This document shows positions 1 to 6,789 of a DNA stretch of 10,034 nt, in pieces. A program made the translations under genes and the position numbers. Source of the stretch: an uncultured Brachyspira sp. (lineage in GTDB: Bacteria; Cyanobacteriota; Vampirovibrionia; Gastranaerophilales; Gastranaerophilaceae); assembly GCA_900321895.1 (NCBI GenBank), contig ONYB01000057.1:1-10034 (forward strand). Direction: 5' to 3'. Position 1 is the stretch's first letter. Every line of letters starts with the position of its first letter. Below the pieces are notes generated by a model, which had not been told where the DNA came from, did no database searches, and saw only the letters and a list, made by a program, of their open reading frames with translations.

Positions 1-912
1 AAGTGATTTTACTCTGTTGAAAGGCCAGAAGAGAAATACTGCTCTGCCGATAAATCTGTCTTGAGGTAGCAAACCCCAATATCTGCCATCTTGGGAATTT
101 CCTCTGTTATCGCCCAACATTAGGTAGTGCTTTGGCGGAATTATCTCCGGACCGCAGTGCATAGCCTCTGTGCAAGGTGTGTAGTCGTAAGGACTTTTGA
201 TATACGGCTCATCAAGCGGCTTATCGTTTATGAATACGGTGTATTTGCCGTAGTCGTCAACTTTAACCTCGAATTTATCCCCCGGAAGTCCGACAACACG
301 CTTAATATAGGCAACATCTTTGCAAAAGAAGCCCGTCAATCTTGCAAAAACTCTTGCCGGTGTATTTTTAAGTTCCTCAAACGGCGGGTAAAACACCATA
401 ATATCACCACGTTTCGGGGTTGAATTAAATCTTGAATATCTTTCCACAAAAATTCTGTCACCTTCAAGAAGGGTCGGACGCATTGAACCCGACGGAATCC
501 AGCGGATTTCGCCGACAAAAAATCTGATTATGATTACCATTACAAGGACAAAAACAACAGTTTCAACCAAATCAAAGAAAGACGCTTTGAACTTTTTACC
601 TTTTTGAATAAAAACTTCTTTTGTAAGCGGAACTTCTTCTTTCGGCTTAAACCAATCTTTAGCGAATTGCAAAGTCAAAACATTTTTGACACCATTCAAA
701 AATTCAACAAAATCTTTTTTTATATCTTTCAAAAGTTCGACAGAAAAAAGATATTTAAAATCTTTCACAAAATCACGAACACCGTCTTGAAATTTCTCCC
801 TCATATTACGGTCGTCTTTTTCTTTTGTGTCCAAATCCCCTTCTTTTGAAATAATATATTTCAAGGCTTCAACAAATTCATCAAAAGTCATTTCGCCTAT
901 AAATTTAGTCAT
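1..912 (-). CDS. lepB: Signal peptidase I, 3'-truncated by the window edge, with long N-terminal extension
   Basis: Cleaves signal peptides from secreted preproteins on the outer face of the cytoplasmic membrane (peptidase family S26). The frame is open for all 304 codons from ATG 912 to base 1, with no stop in the window, so the C-terminus is missing. All S26 boxes are visible. IPSGSM holds the catalytic Ser at residue 143, with Ser141 as the probable oxyanion-hole residue. EGDRIFV and RGDIMVF follow, then YIKRVVGLPGDK with the general-base Lys204, and finally GDNRGNSQDGR. A single membrane segment lies at about 112-133. Residues 1-110 are charged and helical, with no second membrane helix; this is unusual because most family members start close to their membrane segment. 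The start overlaps the upstream synthase stop (ATGACTAA), with GGAG 10 nt upstream, so translational coupling is likely. The family is certain; the role of the extension is unknown. Confidence 0.95.
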   Translation of the reverse strand, partial: MTKFIGEMTFDEFVEALKYIISKEGDLDTKEKDDRNMREKFQDGVRDFVKDFKYLFSVELLKDIKKDFVEFLNGVKNVLTLQFAKDWFKPKEEVPLTKEVFIQKGKKFKASFFDLVETVVFVLVMVIIIRFFVGEIRWIPSGSMRPTLLEGDRIFVERYSRFNSTPKRGDIMVFYPPFEELKNTPARVFARLTGFFCKDVAYIKRVVGLPGDKFEVKVDDYGKYTVFINDKPLDEPYIKSPYDYTPCTEAMHCGPEIIPPKHYLMLGDNRGNSQDGRYWGLLPQDRFIGRAVFLFWPFNRVKSL

Positions 913-1765
913 ATTTTAATAGCTCCAATAGTTTTTTCAGTGCTGATTTATATTCGCTCTCATCCATACCGCAAAGGCATTTTTGTGCAATATCAAGATA
1001 ATTATTCAACAAAACCTTACTTTTTTCAATACCCGCAACAGGATTATCAATACTACCCGAAAAAATAATCGGGGCATTGTATACCCCTTCTTTAATGTCG
1101 TTTCCGCCCTTCAAAATATTTTCAATATCATCTCTGATTTGAAAGGCTATCCCAAAATTCTTTGAAAATTCCTTCGCATTTTCTGCCTCTTGCGAAGTTG
1201 AAAGCATTACACAACCCAGCACACAAGCCTCAAAAAGTGAACCCGTTTTTTGATAAGTTTTTTTTAGGTAATCCTCAAGTGTCGGAATTTTGTATAGGTT
1301 TGAATATTGCAGAATTTCACCCTCACACATTTCTTTGATAGTTTTTGAGAAGATTTCAAAAAGCTCAAGTTTCCCGAGGCGTGTGAGTTTTTCCATAACC
1401 ACGGACAACAAATAATCGCCCGAAATTATTGCCATTTTGTTCCCGAATTTTGAATTGATATTCTTTTGTGATCGTCTGATTTTTTCCTCGTCAATAACAT
1501 CGTCATGAATTAATGAGGCGTTGTGAATTAATTCAACAATCACAAGAAGTTCGAGTTGATTTTCGTCAACCTCAACCCCTATTGCCCTCAAATAAAGCAA
1601 AGCCAAAACCGAACGAATTCTTTTTGACGGTAATTTTAAAAATTTTTCTAAATCCGAATAAATTTCACAACTTTTCGGAAGAATTTCCAAAAAACGATTT
1701 TCGATCTTTTTTATATCGGATTTTACAACCTCAAATATCTCTTGGTATGCACATTTGTCTAACAT
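905..1765 (-). CDS. Long-chain polyprenyl diphosphate synthase (trans-isoprenyl diphosphate synthase, IspB/HepT-like)
   Basis: Condenses isopentenyl diphosphate onto an allylic diphosphate to make a long prenyl chain for quinone tails or carrier lipid. With ATG 1765 as start the protein has 286 residues. The substrate-binding KRIR is at 48-51. The first Asp-rich motif is HDDVID (D88, D89, D92), followed by RR at 97-98. The fifth residue before that motif is Ala83 rather than an aromatic, which in this family favours long products. The second Asp-rich motif reads FQIRDDIEN (D212, D213, N216), so its third Asp is replaced by Asn. GNDIKEG at 221-227 is the usual conserved tail motif. The protein is shorter than typical ~320-residue members, mainly at the C-terminus. 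A TTG at 1813 would add 16 residues, but the -10 box at 1772-1777 lies between the two starts, so ATG 1765 is preferred. The gene overlaps lepB by 8 nt and probably heads that operon. Confidence 0.9.
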   Translation of the reverse strand: MLDKCAYQEIFEVVKSDIKKIENRFLEILPKSCEIYSDLEKFLKLPSKRIRSVLALLYLRAIGVEVDENQLELLVIVELIHNASLIHDDVIDEEKIRRSQKNINSKFGNKMAIISGDYLLSVVMEKLTRLGKLELFEIFSKTIKEMCEGEILQYSNLYKIPTLEDYLKKTYQKTGSLFEACVLGCVMLSTSQEAENAKEFSKNFGIAFQIRDDIENILKGGNDIKEGVYNAPIIFSGSIDNPVAGIEKSKVLLNNYLDIAQKCLCGMDESEYKSALKKLLELLKYD

Positions 1766-1771
1766 AAAGAA

Positions 1772-1780
1772 ATTGTAGCA
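1772..1780 (-). promoter_or_regulatory. Extended -10 promoter element directly before the polyprenyl synthase start
   Basis: Read on the minus strand the sequence is TGC TACAAT, an extended -10 element. No good -35 hexamer sits 16-18 nt upstream, which is tolerable for extended -10 promoters. The hexamer ends exactly 6 nt before ATG 1765, so transcription would begin at or next to the start codon. The bases between contain no Shine-Dalgarno sequence (TTCTTT). This suggests a leaderless mRNA. It is predicted from sequence only. Confidence 0.5.
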
Positions 1781-1841
1781 TGAAAAAGTTTGATTTTCTT
1801 TGCCAAATTCCAAAGTTTATAAATTAACAAATATAAATAAT

Positions 1842-1870
1842 TTGTCACACCGTCATGTTTAATCTATAAT
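1842..1870 (+). promoter_or_regulatory. Sigma-70-type promoter for glyA
   Basis: TTGTCA (1842-1847) and TATAAT (1865-1870) are separated by 17 bp, which is close to the ideal housekeeping promoter. Transcription should begin near 1877, leaving a leader of about 20 nt that contains the glyA ribosome binding site. It diverges from the minus-strand promoter at 1772-1780. Confidence 0.8.
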
Positions 1871-1886
1871 TTTTGAAGGGAAATGT

Positions 1887-1890
1887 GAGG
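1887..1890 (+). promoter_or_regulatory. Shine-Dalgarno sequence of glyA
   Basis: GAGG lies 6 nt before ATG 1897, a normal spacing that fixes the start. It is worth recording because several other genes here lack such a site. Confidence 0.8.
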
Positions 1891-1896
1891 TGAAAT

Positions 1897-3138
1897 ATGA
1901 ATTTAGAACATCTAAAAAAAGTGGATGCACTTGTCGCAGAACAAATTGAACTCGAGCTTAAAAGACAACAAGAAACTATTGAACTTATTGCGAGTGAAAA
2001 TATTACATCCCAAGCTGTTATGGAGGCTGCGGGAAGTGTTTTGACAAACAAATATGCAGAAGGGAAACCTCACAAAAGATTTTATAACGGTTGTGAACAT
2101 GTTGACGTAATCGAAGAAATTGCACAAAAAAGGGCATGTGAACTTTTTGGTATGGAGCATGCCAATGTTCAACCGCACAGCGGAGCTCAGGCTAATATGG
2201 CAGTATTTATGTATTGCCTCAAACCGGGGGACAAGGTTCTCGGAATGGACTTGTCGAACGGCGGTCACTTATCTCACGGTTCGCCCGTAAACTTTTCGGG
2301 TTTGTATTTTGATGTTAAAGGGTACGGCATTGATGAAAACGGCAACATTGATTACGAAAACGTTCGTCAAATGGCACTGGAACATCATCCGAAATTGATT
2401 ATTTGCGGAGCAAGCAATTATTCAAAAATTATCGATTTCAAAAAATTTAGAGAAATTGCAGACGAAGTCGGTGCATATCTTTTGGCTGATATTGCACACA
2501 TTGCTGGACTTGTTGTTGCCGGACTTCATCCGTCACCTGCACCTTACGCAGATTTTGTAACCACAACAACTCACAAATCTTTGAGAGGACCTCGTGGTGG
2601 TATTATTATGTGTAAGGAAGAACACGCTGCGGGAATCGACAAGGCAGTTTTCCCCGGAATGCAGGGCGGGCCTCTCGAACATATCATCGCCGCAAAAGCG
2701 GTTGCTCTTTTGGAAGCTTCAAAACCTGAATTTAAGGAATACGCAAAACAAATCATAAAAAATGCTCAAGCTCTTGCTCAAGGGCTTATGGATGAAGGAA
2801 TGGATATTGTCGGCGGAATGACCGAAAACCACCTTATGACGCTTGATTTGAGAAGAACAGGCAAAACAGGTAAGGATATGGCAAATGTTTTAGAAAAAGT
2901 CGGGATTACCGCAAATAAAAATACCGTTCCGAATGACCCTCAAAGTCCGTTTGTAACCTCCGGAATTCGACTTGGAACTCCTGCCGTTACAACAAGAGGG
3001 TTTAAGGAAGATGATATGGTCGAAGTTGCAAAAATTATTGCATCTGCGATATCTTCATCAGATAATGAATTAGGACTTCAAAATTTGAGAGAACGTTCTC
3101 TTAAGCTTTGTAAAAAATATCCGCTGTATCAAGATTAG
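1897..3138 (+). CDS. glyA: Serine hydroxymethyltransferase
   Basis: Cytosolic PLP enzyme that interconverts serine and glycine while loading or unloading one-carbon units on tetrahydrofolate. It is 413 residues long, matching bacterial family members (about 415). The PLP-binding signature [14 protein letters not shown] is intact, with Schiff-base Lys227. Other family stretches are also intact: IELIASEN near the N-terminus, [37 protein letters not shown] before the lysine, and [14 protein letters not shown] near the C-terminus. A near-consensus promoter and a GAGG ribosome binding site precede the ATG. The next gene starts 15 nt after the stop, so the two are probably cotranscribed. Nothing looks degraded, and the identification is firm. 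Confidence 0.98.
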   Translation: MNLEHLKKVDALVAEQIELELKRQQETIELIASENITSQAVMEAAGSVLTNKYAEGKPHKRFYNGCEHVDVIEEIAQKRACELFGMEHANVQPHSGAQANMAVFMYCLKPGDKVLGMDLSNGGHLSHGSPVNFSGLYFDVKGYGIDENGNIDYENVRQMALEHHPKLIICGASNYSKIIDFKKFREIADEVGAYLLADIAHIAGLVVAGLHPSPAPYADFVTTTTHKSLRGPRGGIIMCKEEHAAGIDKAVFPGMQGGPLEHIIAAKAVALLEASKPEFKEYAKQIIKNAQALAQGLMDEGMDIVGGMTENHLMTLDLRRTGKTGKDMANVLEKVGITANKNTVPNDPQSPFVTSGIRLGTPAVTTRGFKEDDMVEVAKIIASAISSSDNELGLQNLRERSLKLCKKYPLYQD

Positions 3139-3153
3139 TAAAAGAGAAAAAAG

Positions 3154-4191
3154 ATGATTATAAAATTAACACATGCACATATTATAGGAACAATTATAGC
3201 ATATATTCTTGGGGTATTTTTAGTACCACTGGTTATTGATTTTTCAAAAAAAGAAGGACTTGTTGATCTCCCGAATGCCAGAAAAATTCACACAACTCCG
3301 ATTTCAAGAATTGGTGGTGTTGCGATTTGGACAAGCACAATGCTTTCGTTTTTAAGTTTGGTATTTTTGAGCTATTATCCTTATGGAAGTTTGCTTTCGG
3401 GCATTCTTCTCGGCAGCTCTTTGATGTTCCTTTTGGGATTAGTGGATGATATTTATAATCTCGATGCAAAATTTAAGTTGTTTATTCAAATATCTATCGC
3501 AACTCTTGTATATTTGTTAGGGGTTCAAATTGATTCTGTGCCATTTTTTGGCGGAATTGATTTAGGTTTTTGGTCATATCCGATTACAATATTATGGATT
3601 GTCGGGATTAGTAATGCCCTAAATTTTATCGACGGTGTGGACGGGCTTGCGGGTTCTGTAACAACGGTCAACGCAATTACTCTTGCGATTATTGCTGTTG
3701 CGATGACTCCTCCAAATCCGATTATTGCACTTGTAGGCTTTATTCTCGCCGGTTCAATGTTGGCATTTTTGACTTATAATTTTAATCCCGCAAAAATCTT
3801 TATGGGCGATAGCGGTGCTTTGTTCTCGGGGTTTTTGCTTGCAACAATTTCTATTACTGGTGTTATGAAAGCTGCAACATTTGCAATTATGTTGCCGTTT
3901 GTGGTTCTTGCGGTGCCAATTATGGATATTACATATTCTTTCTTGAGAAGGGTTTCCAAAGGTCAATCTCCATTTGTTGCGGATGCGGAACATATTCACC
4001 ATAAATTGCTTCATGCCGGTTTTTCTCAAAAGAAAACCGTTATGATTTTAACATCTGTTGCGATAATTGCCGGAGCCTTGGCAACTTTATTAATGGGTGA
4101 AAACACTATTAAACACTACTTTGTATACATTTTTGTACTTGTTATCATAATGTTGTTACTAAACTTCATTAAAGCCTTGACAAAAAAGTAA
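3154..4191 (+). CDS. WecA/TagO-type undecaprenyl-phosphate GlcNAc-1-phosphate transferase (MraY superfamily)
   Basis: Polytopic membrane enzyme that moves a sugar-1-phosphate, most likely GlcNAc-1-P from UDP-GlcNAc, onto polyprenyl phosphate. This is the first lipid-linked step of a surface glycan or teichoic-like polymer. It has 345 residues and about ten hydrophobic segments. Motifs in order: GLVDLPNARKIH (35-46), GLVDDIYNLD with Asp98/Asp99 for Mg2+ (95-104), NALNFIDGVDGLAG (154-167), KIFMGDSG with Asp219 (214-221), and HIHHKL (280-285). The last motif is the His-rich cytoplasmic loop typical of WecA/TagO/RgpG rather than MraY, so MurNAc-pentapeptide is not the expected substrate. It starts 15 nt after glyA. 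Its ribosome binding site is weak (AGAG then an A-run), consistent with operon expression. The exact sugar and acceptor cannot be read from sequence. Confidence 0.9.
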   Translation: MIIKLTHAHIIGTIIAYILGVFLVPLVIDFSKKEGLVDLPNARKIHTTPISRIGGVAIWTSTMLSFLSLVFLSYYPYGSLLSGILLGSSLMFLLGLVDDIYNLDAKFKLFIQISIATLVYLLGVQIDSVPFFGGIDLGFWSYPITILWIVGISNALNFIDGVDGLAGSVTTVNAITLAIIAVAMTPPNPIIALVGFILAGSMLAFLTYNFNPAKIFMGDSGALFSGFLLATISITGVMKAATFAIMLPFVVLAVPIMDITYSFLRRVSKGQSPFVADAEHIHHKLLHAGFSQKKTVMILTSVAIIAGALATLLMGENTIKHYFVYIFVLVIIMLLLNFIKALTKK

Positions 4192-4386
4192 TTATGTGTT
4201 AAACTCCCTGTGGATTTGATTACTCAGTTTTAGGTAGTTTATTATATAAGGATTATTCTAAAATATTTAAGTGCAGATTCGCCTATACACGCTACGATTA
4301 AGACTTATTTTTAATAGAACAAGCCTTGATGAGCGAGTGTGTGTGGAAAACACGAGGCAGATTAGTTAAGTAAGGGTTTATTAACT
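4192..4386 (+). other. 195-nt intergenic leader region, no gene seen
   Basis: I find no open frame of note, no tRNA and no riboswitch class I can name. There is no hairpin terminator after the transferase gene. The region holds a possible promoter (4216-4245) and a GTGT/ACAC short stem near 4338-4353. A 7-bp inverted repeat (TAGTTAA 4363-4369, TTAACTA 4381-4387) brackets the ribosome binding site and reaches the start codon of the next gene. Confidence 0.6.
4216..4245 (+). promoter_or_regulatory. Possible promoter for the small membrane protein gene
   Basis: TTGATT (4216-4221) and TATTAT (4240-4245) are 18 bp apart. If used, the mRNA would carry a leader of about 135 nt. The region is AT-rich, so chance matches are expected. 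The gene could also be read through from glyA and the transferase. Confidence 0.35.
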
Positions 4387-4917
4387 ATGAAAACGCAATC
4401 TATACAAGAAAGAGAACATCCGGTATTTCCTACGATTTTGGCGACGACGACAGCAGGTGCGGCGACAGGTTTGATTGCGAAACACGTGCTTCCGCTAACG
4501 AATGAGGAAATGGACGAAGAATACAAAGAAACCGTCCGACTTATCAGAACTCACACAAACAAAACAAAAGCAAAATATCTTGACGAAATTCGCAATATTC
4601 CGAACAAAACTCTCGCACAAGATACCTTTGTAAAAATGATTGATGTTACGCAAGACGAGAAAAAGAGCGGACTTGAAAAAGCTTTTCAGATGAAGAAGGT
4701 TCTGGAAAATGCAAAACTTTCAGAATCTGACAATGCACAGCTCAGATTTATGATGAAAAACATCAACGAAAGAGCCAAGGACGTTACTCACAAATACGTC
4801 AATGCCTACGAAAAAGTTGTAAAATCGAACAGACCGCTAGCGTGGTTAATGGTTCCGGGGGCGTTGGTCGGGTTCACCATCGGCTTGACAAGAAATATAT
4901 TAAAGACAGAATCATAA
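4387..4917 (+). CDS. Unrecognised small protein with hydrophobic segments at both ends
   Basis: I do not recognise a family. The 176-residue protein has a small-residue-rich hydrophobic stretch at about 14-35, containing ATTTAGAATGLIA. A long charged, probably helical middle follows (40-149). A second hydrophobic stretch at about 151-171 contains MVPGALVGFTIGL. The Gly/Ala spacing in both segments resembles glycine-zipper membrane helices. There is no signal-peptidase site, no cysteine and no enzyme motif. Start ATG 4387 is supported by AAGGG 10 nt upstream. A strong terminator 34 nt after the stop closes the unit, so the frame is probably a real gene. It could be a membrane-anchored helical hairpin with both ends in the membrane; that is inference from composition. 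Confidence 0.75.
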   Translation: MKTQSIQEREHPVFPTILATTTAGAATGLIAKHVLPLTNEEMDEEYKETVRLIRTHTNKTKAKYLDEIRNIPNKTLAQDTFVKMIDVTQDEKKSGLEKAFQMKKVLENAKLSESDNAQLRFMMKNINERAKDVTHKYVNAYEKVVKSNRPLAWLMVPGALVGFTIGLTRNILKTES

Positions 4918-4950
4918 TTTAATATTGGATAAATTATTTTCTGAACTTTC

Positions 4951-4996
4951 AAAAAGGAGTGTTCCCCTTCCCACCAATGAACACCCCTTTTTCTTT
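4951..4996 (+). terminator. Rho-independent terminator
   Basis: The arms 4951-4964 (AAAAAGGAGTGTTC) and 4979-4992 (GAACACCCCTTTTT) pair over 14 positions with one A/C mismatch and a 14-nt loop. A T-rich tail continues to 4996. The hairpin ends the unit of the small membrane protein, and possibly the whole glyA operon. Confidence 0.85.
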
Positions 4997-5050
4997 TGCC
5001 TGACTGTTCAATGGTTTTATTTCTTAGTTTCTTCAATAATCATGACAAAA

Positions 5051-5056
5051 AGGGAG
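5051..5056 (+). promoter_or_regulatory. Shine-Dalgarno sequence deciding the dehydrogenase start
   Basis: AGGGAG lies 6 nt upstream of ATG 5063. It rules out the longer frame beginning at 4925 and makes ATG 5042, which has no such site, unlikely. No convincing promoter is seen between the terminator and this point. Confidence 0.75.
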
Positions 5057-5062
5057 ATTGCC

Positions 5063-6076
5063 ATGACACAAAAAATGTTGTTTTTTGATTATCGCTATGT
5101 GGAAGATAAATTTTTTAAAAATCACACTTTTAATAATTTTGAGATAAGTTTTTATACGCAAAGCCTTACGCCAGAAGTCGTTAAAACTTTGCCTGATGAG
5201 ATTTTGGAAACCACAACTATAATAAGTGTTTTTATTGATTCGATGGTCACTGACGAAGTGATTAATGCGTTCAAAAATCTGCGAATTATTGCTACACGCT
5301 CAACAGGTTACGATCACATTAACCTGACCGCCGCCAAAAATAAAAACATCGCAGTCGTGAATGTTGAAAATTACGGCGAAACCTCCGTAGCACAATACAC
5401 TTTCGGACTTGTTATCGGACTTATCAGAAACTTTTTCCCTGCGATTTTGGACATGAAAAATATTCGCAAAAGGGACTACAACCCTTACGGCAGAGATTTG
5501 TCAAAACTTTCAATAGGCATTGTCGGAACAGGTTCAATCGGCGGTGCGATGTGTAAAATGGCAAAATACTTTAATATGGGTGTTTATGCCTGCGATATCA
5601 ACAAAAAACGAGAACTTGCAAAAATCGGAGTTAAATATGTTTCACTTGAAGAACTTTTGGAAAAATCTGACATAGTGAGCCTGCACTTGCCGTACACGGG
5701 CGACAATTACTACATGTTCTCGGACAGAGAATTTGAAAAAATGAAGGAAGGTGCATATTTTATAAACACCTCTCGTGGCGAAATTATCGACATTTCAGCA
5801 CTTTATAAACAACTCAAAAACAAACACCTCGGCGGTGCAGCTTTGGATGTTTTGGAGTGCGTAGACCGCAACTACAAATGCAAAAACATAACTGATGAGC
5901 CGCTCATCTGCGAAAAAGAGTTGTATTATGTTCGCAAATTTGCTGATTTTGACAATGTCCTGATAACCCCGCATATCGCCTACGCAACCCAAGATGCGGT
6001 GGATTACATCCTAAAAACAAGCATTAAGTCAATTAATGATTTTCTTGCAGGCGAAAAAATCAGCCGTGTTGTCTGA
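5063..6076 (+). CDS. NAD-dependent D-2-hydroxyacid dehydrogenase (D-lactate dehydrogenase-like)
   Basis: Probably reduces a 2-oxoacid such as pyruvate to the D-2-hydroxyacid with NADH, a cytosolic fermentative or redox-balancing step. From ATG 5063 it has 337 residues, the usual size for D-lactate dehydrogenases. The Rossmann motif GTGSIG is at 155-160, with Asp178 at the end of the second strand, the residue that favours NAD over NADP. The catalytic triad is complete: Arg238 in NTSRGE, Glu265 in DVLE and His304 in TPHIAYAT. The segment after DVLE, with its DEPLICEKELYYVRKFADFDNV-like insertion, resembles D-lactate dehydrogenases and VanH more than phosphoglycerate or glycerate dehydrogenases. 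AGGGAG sits 6 nt before ATG 5063, which selects this start over ATG 5042. The frame is open back to a TTG at 4925, but that would run through the terminator. Exact substrate is not settled. Confidence 0.88.
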   Translation: MTQKMLFFDYRYVEDKFFKNHTFNNFEISFYTQSLTPEVVKTLPDEILETTTIISVFIDSMVTDEVINAFKNLRIIATRSTGYDHINLTAAKNKNIAVVNVENYGETSVAQYTFGLVIGLIRNFFPAILDMKNIRKRDYNPYGRDLSKLSIGIVGTGSIGGAMCKMAKYFNMGVYACDINKKRELAKIGVKYVSLEELLEKSDIVSLHLPYTGDNYYMFSDREFEKMKEGAYFINTSRGEIIDISALYKQLKNKHLGGAALDVLECVDRNYKCKNITDEPLICEKELYYVRKFADFDNVLITPHIAYATQDAVDYILKTSIKSINDFLAGEKISRVV

Positions 6077-6083
6077 TAAAAAA

Positions 6084-6752
6084 TCATTTTGTGAAAATTT
6101 GCATTGAAATTACACCAAACAAATAATTTTTTTTGCATTTCAGCTTAAAACCGTGCTCCGTAAAGATTTTCACTAAATTTTCGGGCGTCGGAAATTCACG
6201 CTTTGACGCCAAAAGATATTCGTAAGGCAAATTTTTGCCGTAAAAAACTTTGATTAGAGGCGGGACAATAAAATCGAAAACCTTTGACGGCAAATTTTTT
6301 TGCCCGAAATCCAAATGCAAAAACTGCCCGCCACTTTTCAAAACCCTAAAACTTTCCGAAATTGCACTGCCGTAATCTTCAATATTTCTAAGCCCAAAAC
6401 CCATTGTTGCTATATCAAAAGTTTCATCCCCAAAGGGAAGTTTTGTGCAATCGACTTTTAAAAATTTCACTTGCGGAACCTTTTTCTCCGCAATCTTCAA
6501 CATATTTTCGGAAAAATCAATCCCAACGACCTCCAAATCCGGACAAAGTTTCAGAAGAAATTTCGCAAAATCACCAGTTCCCGTACACTCGTCCAAAACC
6601 CTCATTTTAGGCTCTATATCCAGATTTTTGACACTTAAAAATTTTACAAATTTGTGCATTCCAAGTGAAATCAAATTGTTGTTGTTGTCGTATTTGCCTG
6701 CAATTTGATTGAACATGTCATGAATTATTTGCGGATTTTTAGAAATCGTCAT
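6084..6752 (-). CDS. ubiE: UbiE/MenG-type demethylmenaquinone (or ubiquinone) C-methyltransferase
   Basis: SAM-dependent enzyme that adds the ring methyl group in the last step of menaquinone formation (the homologous step in ubiquinone synthesis). From ATG 6752 it has 222 residues, close to the family's usual 230-250. It shows FNQIAGKYDNNN (14-25), the SAM-binding VLDECTGTGDFA (52-63) and LPFGDETFD (105-113). The hallmark FGLRNIEDYGSAISESFRVL begins near 119, followed by KSGGQFLHLDF. FGVISMQIFTK ends the protein in place of the usual G(I/V)xxLHxG-K tail. AGG lies 8 nt before ATG 6752. A GTG three codons upstream (6761) is an alternative start that fits a leaderless transcript. The gene stands alone on this strand, divergent from the DUF4127 gene and convergent with the dehydrogenase, 7 bp stop to stop. 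The quinone substrate is inferred from family. Confidence 0.92.
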   Translation of the reverse strand: MTISKNPQIIHDMFNQIAGKYDNNNNLISLGMHKFVKFLSVKNLDIEPKMRVLDECTGTGDFAKFLLKLCPDLEVVGIDFSENMLKIAEKKVPQVKFLKVDCTKLPFGDETFDIATMGFGLRNIEDYGSAISESFRVLKSGGQFLHLDFGQKNLPSKVFDFIVPPLIKVFYGKNLPYEYLLASKREFPTPENLVKIFTEHGFKLKCKKNYLFGVISMQIFTK

Positions 6753-6754
6753 AA

Positions 6755-6783
6755 TTTGCACCTGCCTAATTTTAGCATATAAT
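6755..6783 (+). promoter_or_regulatory. Promoter for the DUF4127 gene
   Basis: TTTGCA (6755-6760) and a perfect TATAAT (6778-6783) are 17 bp apart. The -10 box ends exactly 6 nt before ATG 6790, and no Shine-Dalgarno sequence lies in the 35 bases before that ATG. Transcription should begin at the ATG, giving a leaderless mRNA. The -35 region lies over the first codons of ubiE. Confidence 0.6.
6769..6777 (-). promoter_or_regulatory. Extended -10 promoter element for ubiE
   Basis: On the minus strand the sequence is TGC TAAAAT, an extended -10 element with no clear -35. It ends 7 nt before the in-frame GTG 6761 and 16 nt before ATG 6752. Transcription would start at about 6761-6762, giving either a leaderless GTG start or a leader of roughly 10 nt. 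Only 3 bp separate it from the opposite-strand -10 box at 6778-6783. Confidence 0.5.
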
Positions 6784-6789
6784 TAATTT

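Noticed and set aside
127..849. Plus-strand open frames at 127-423 and 604-849
   Set aside because: Both lie antisense to lepB, whose minus-strand frame is open throughout and carries every signal peptidase box; the plus-strand products are compositionally odd and match nothing.
1766..1813. TTG 1813 as start of the polyprenyl synthase
   Set aside because: It has no ribosome binding site, adds residues that do not resemble the family, and lies upstream of the predicted promoter.
4326..4353. CTTGATGAG ... GGAAAAC resembling a hammerhead ribozyme core
   Set aside because: The CGAAA element and the required stems around CUGAUGA cannot be drawn; only a short GTGT/ACAC pairing is present.
4925..5062. 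46-residue N-terminal extension of the dehydrogenase from TTG 4925
   Set aside because: It would be encoded across the terminator hairpin and has no ribosome binding site; AGGGAG before ATG 5063 and the family length support the shorter protein.
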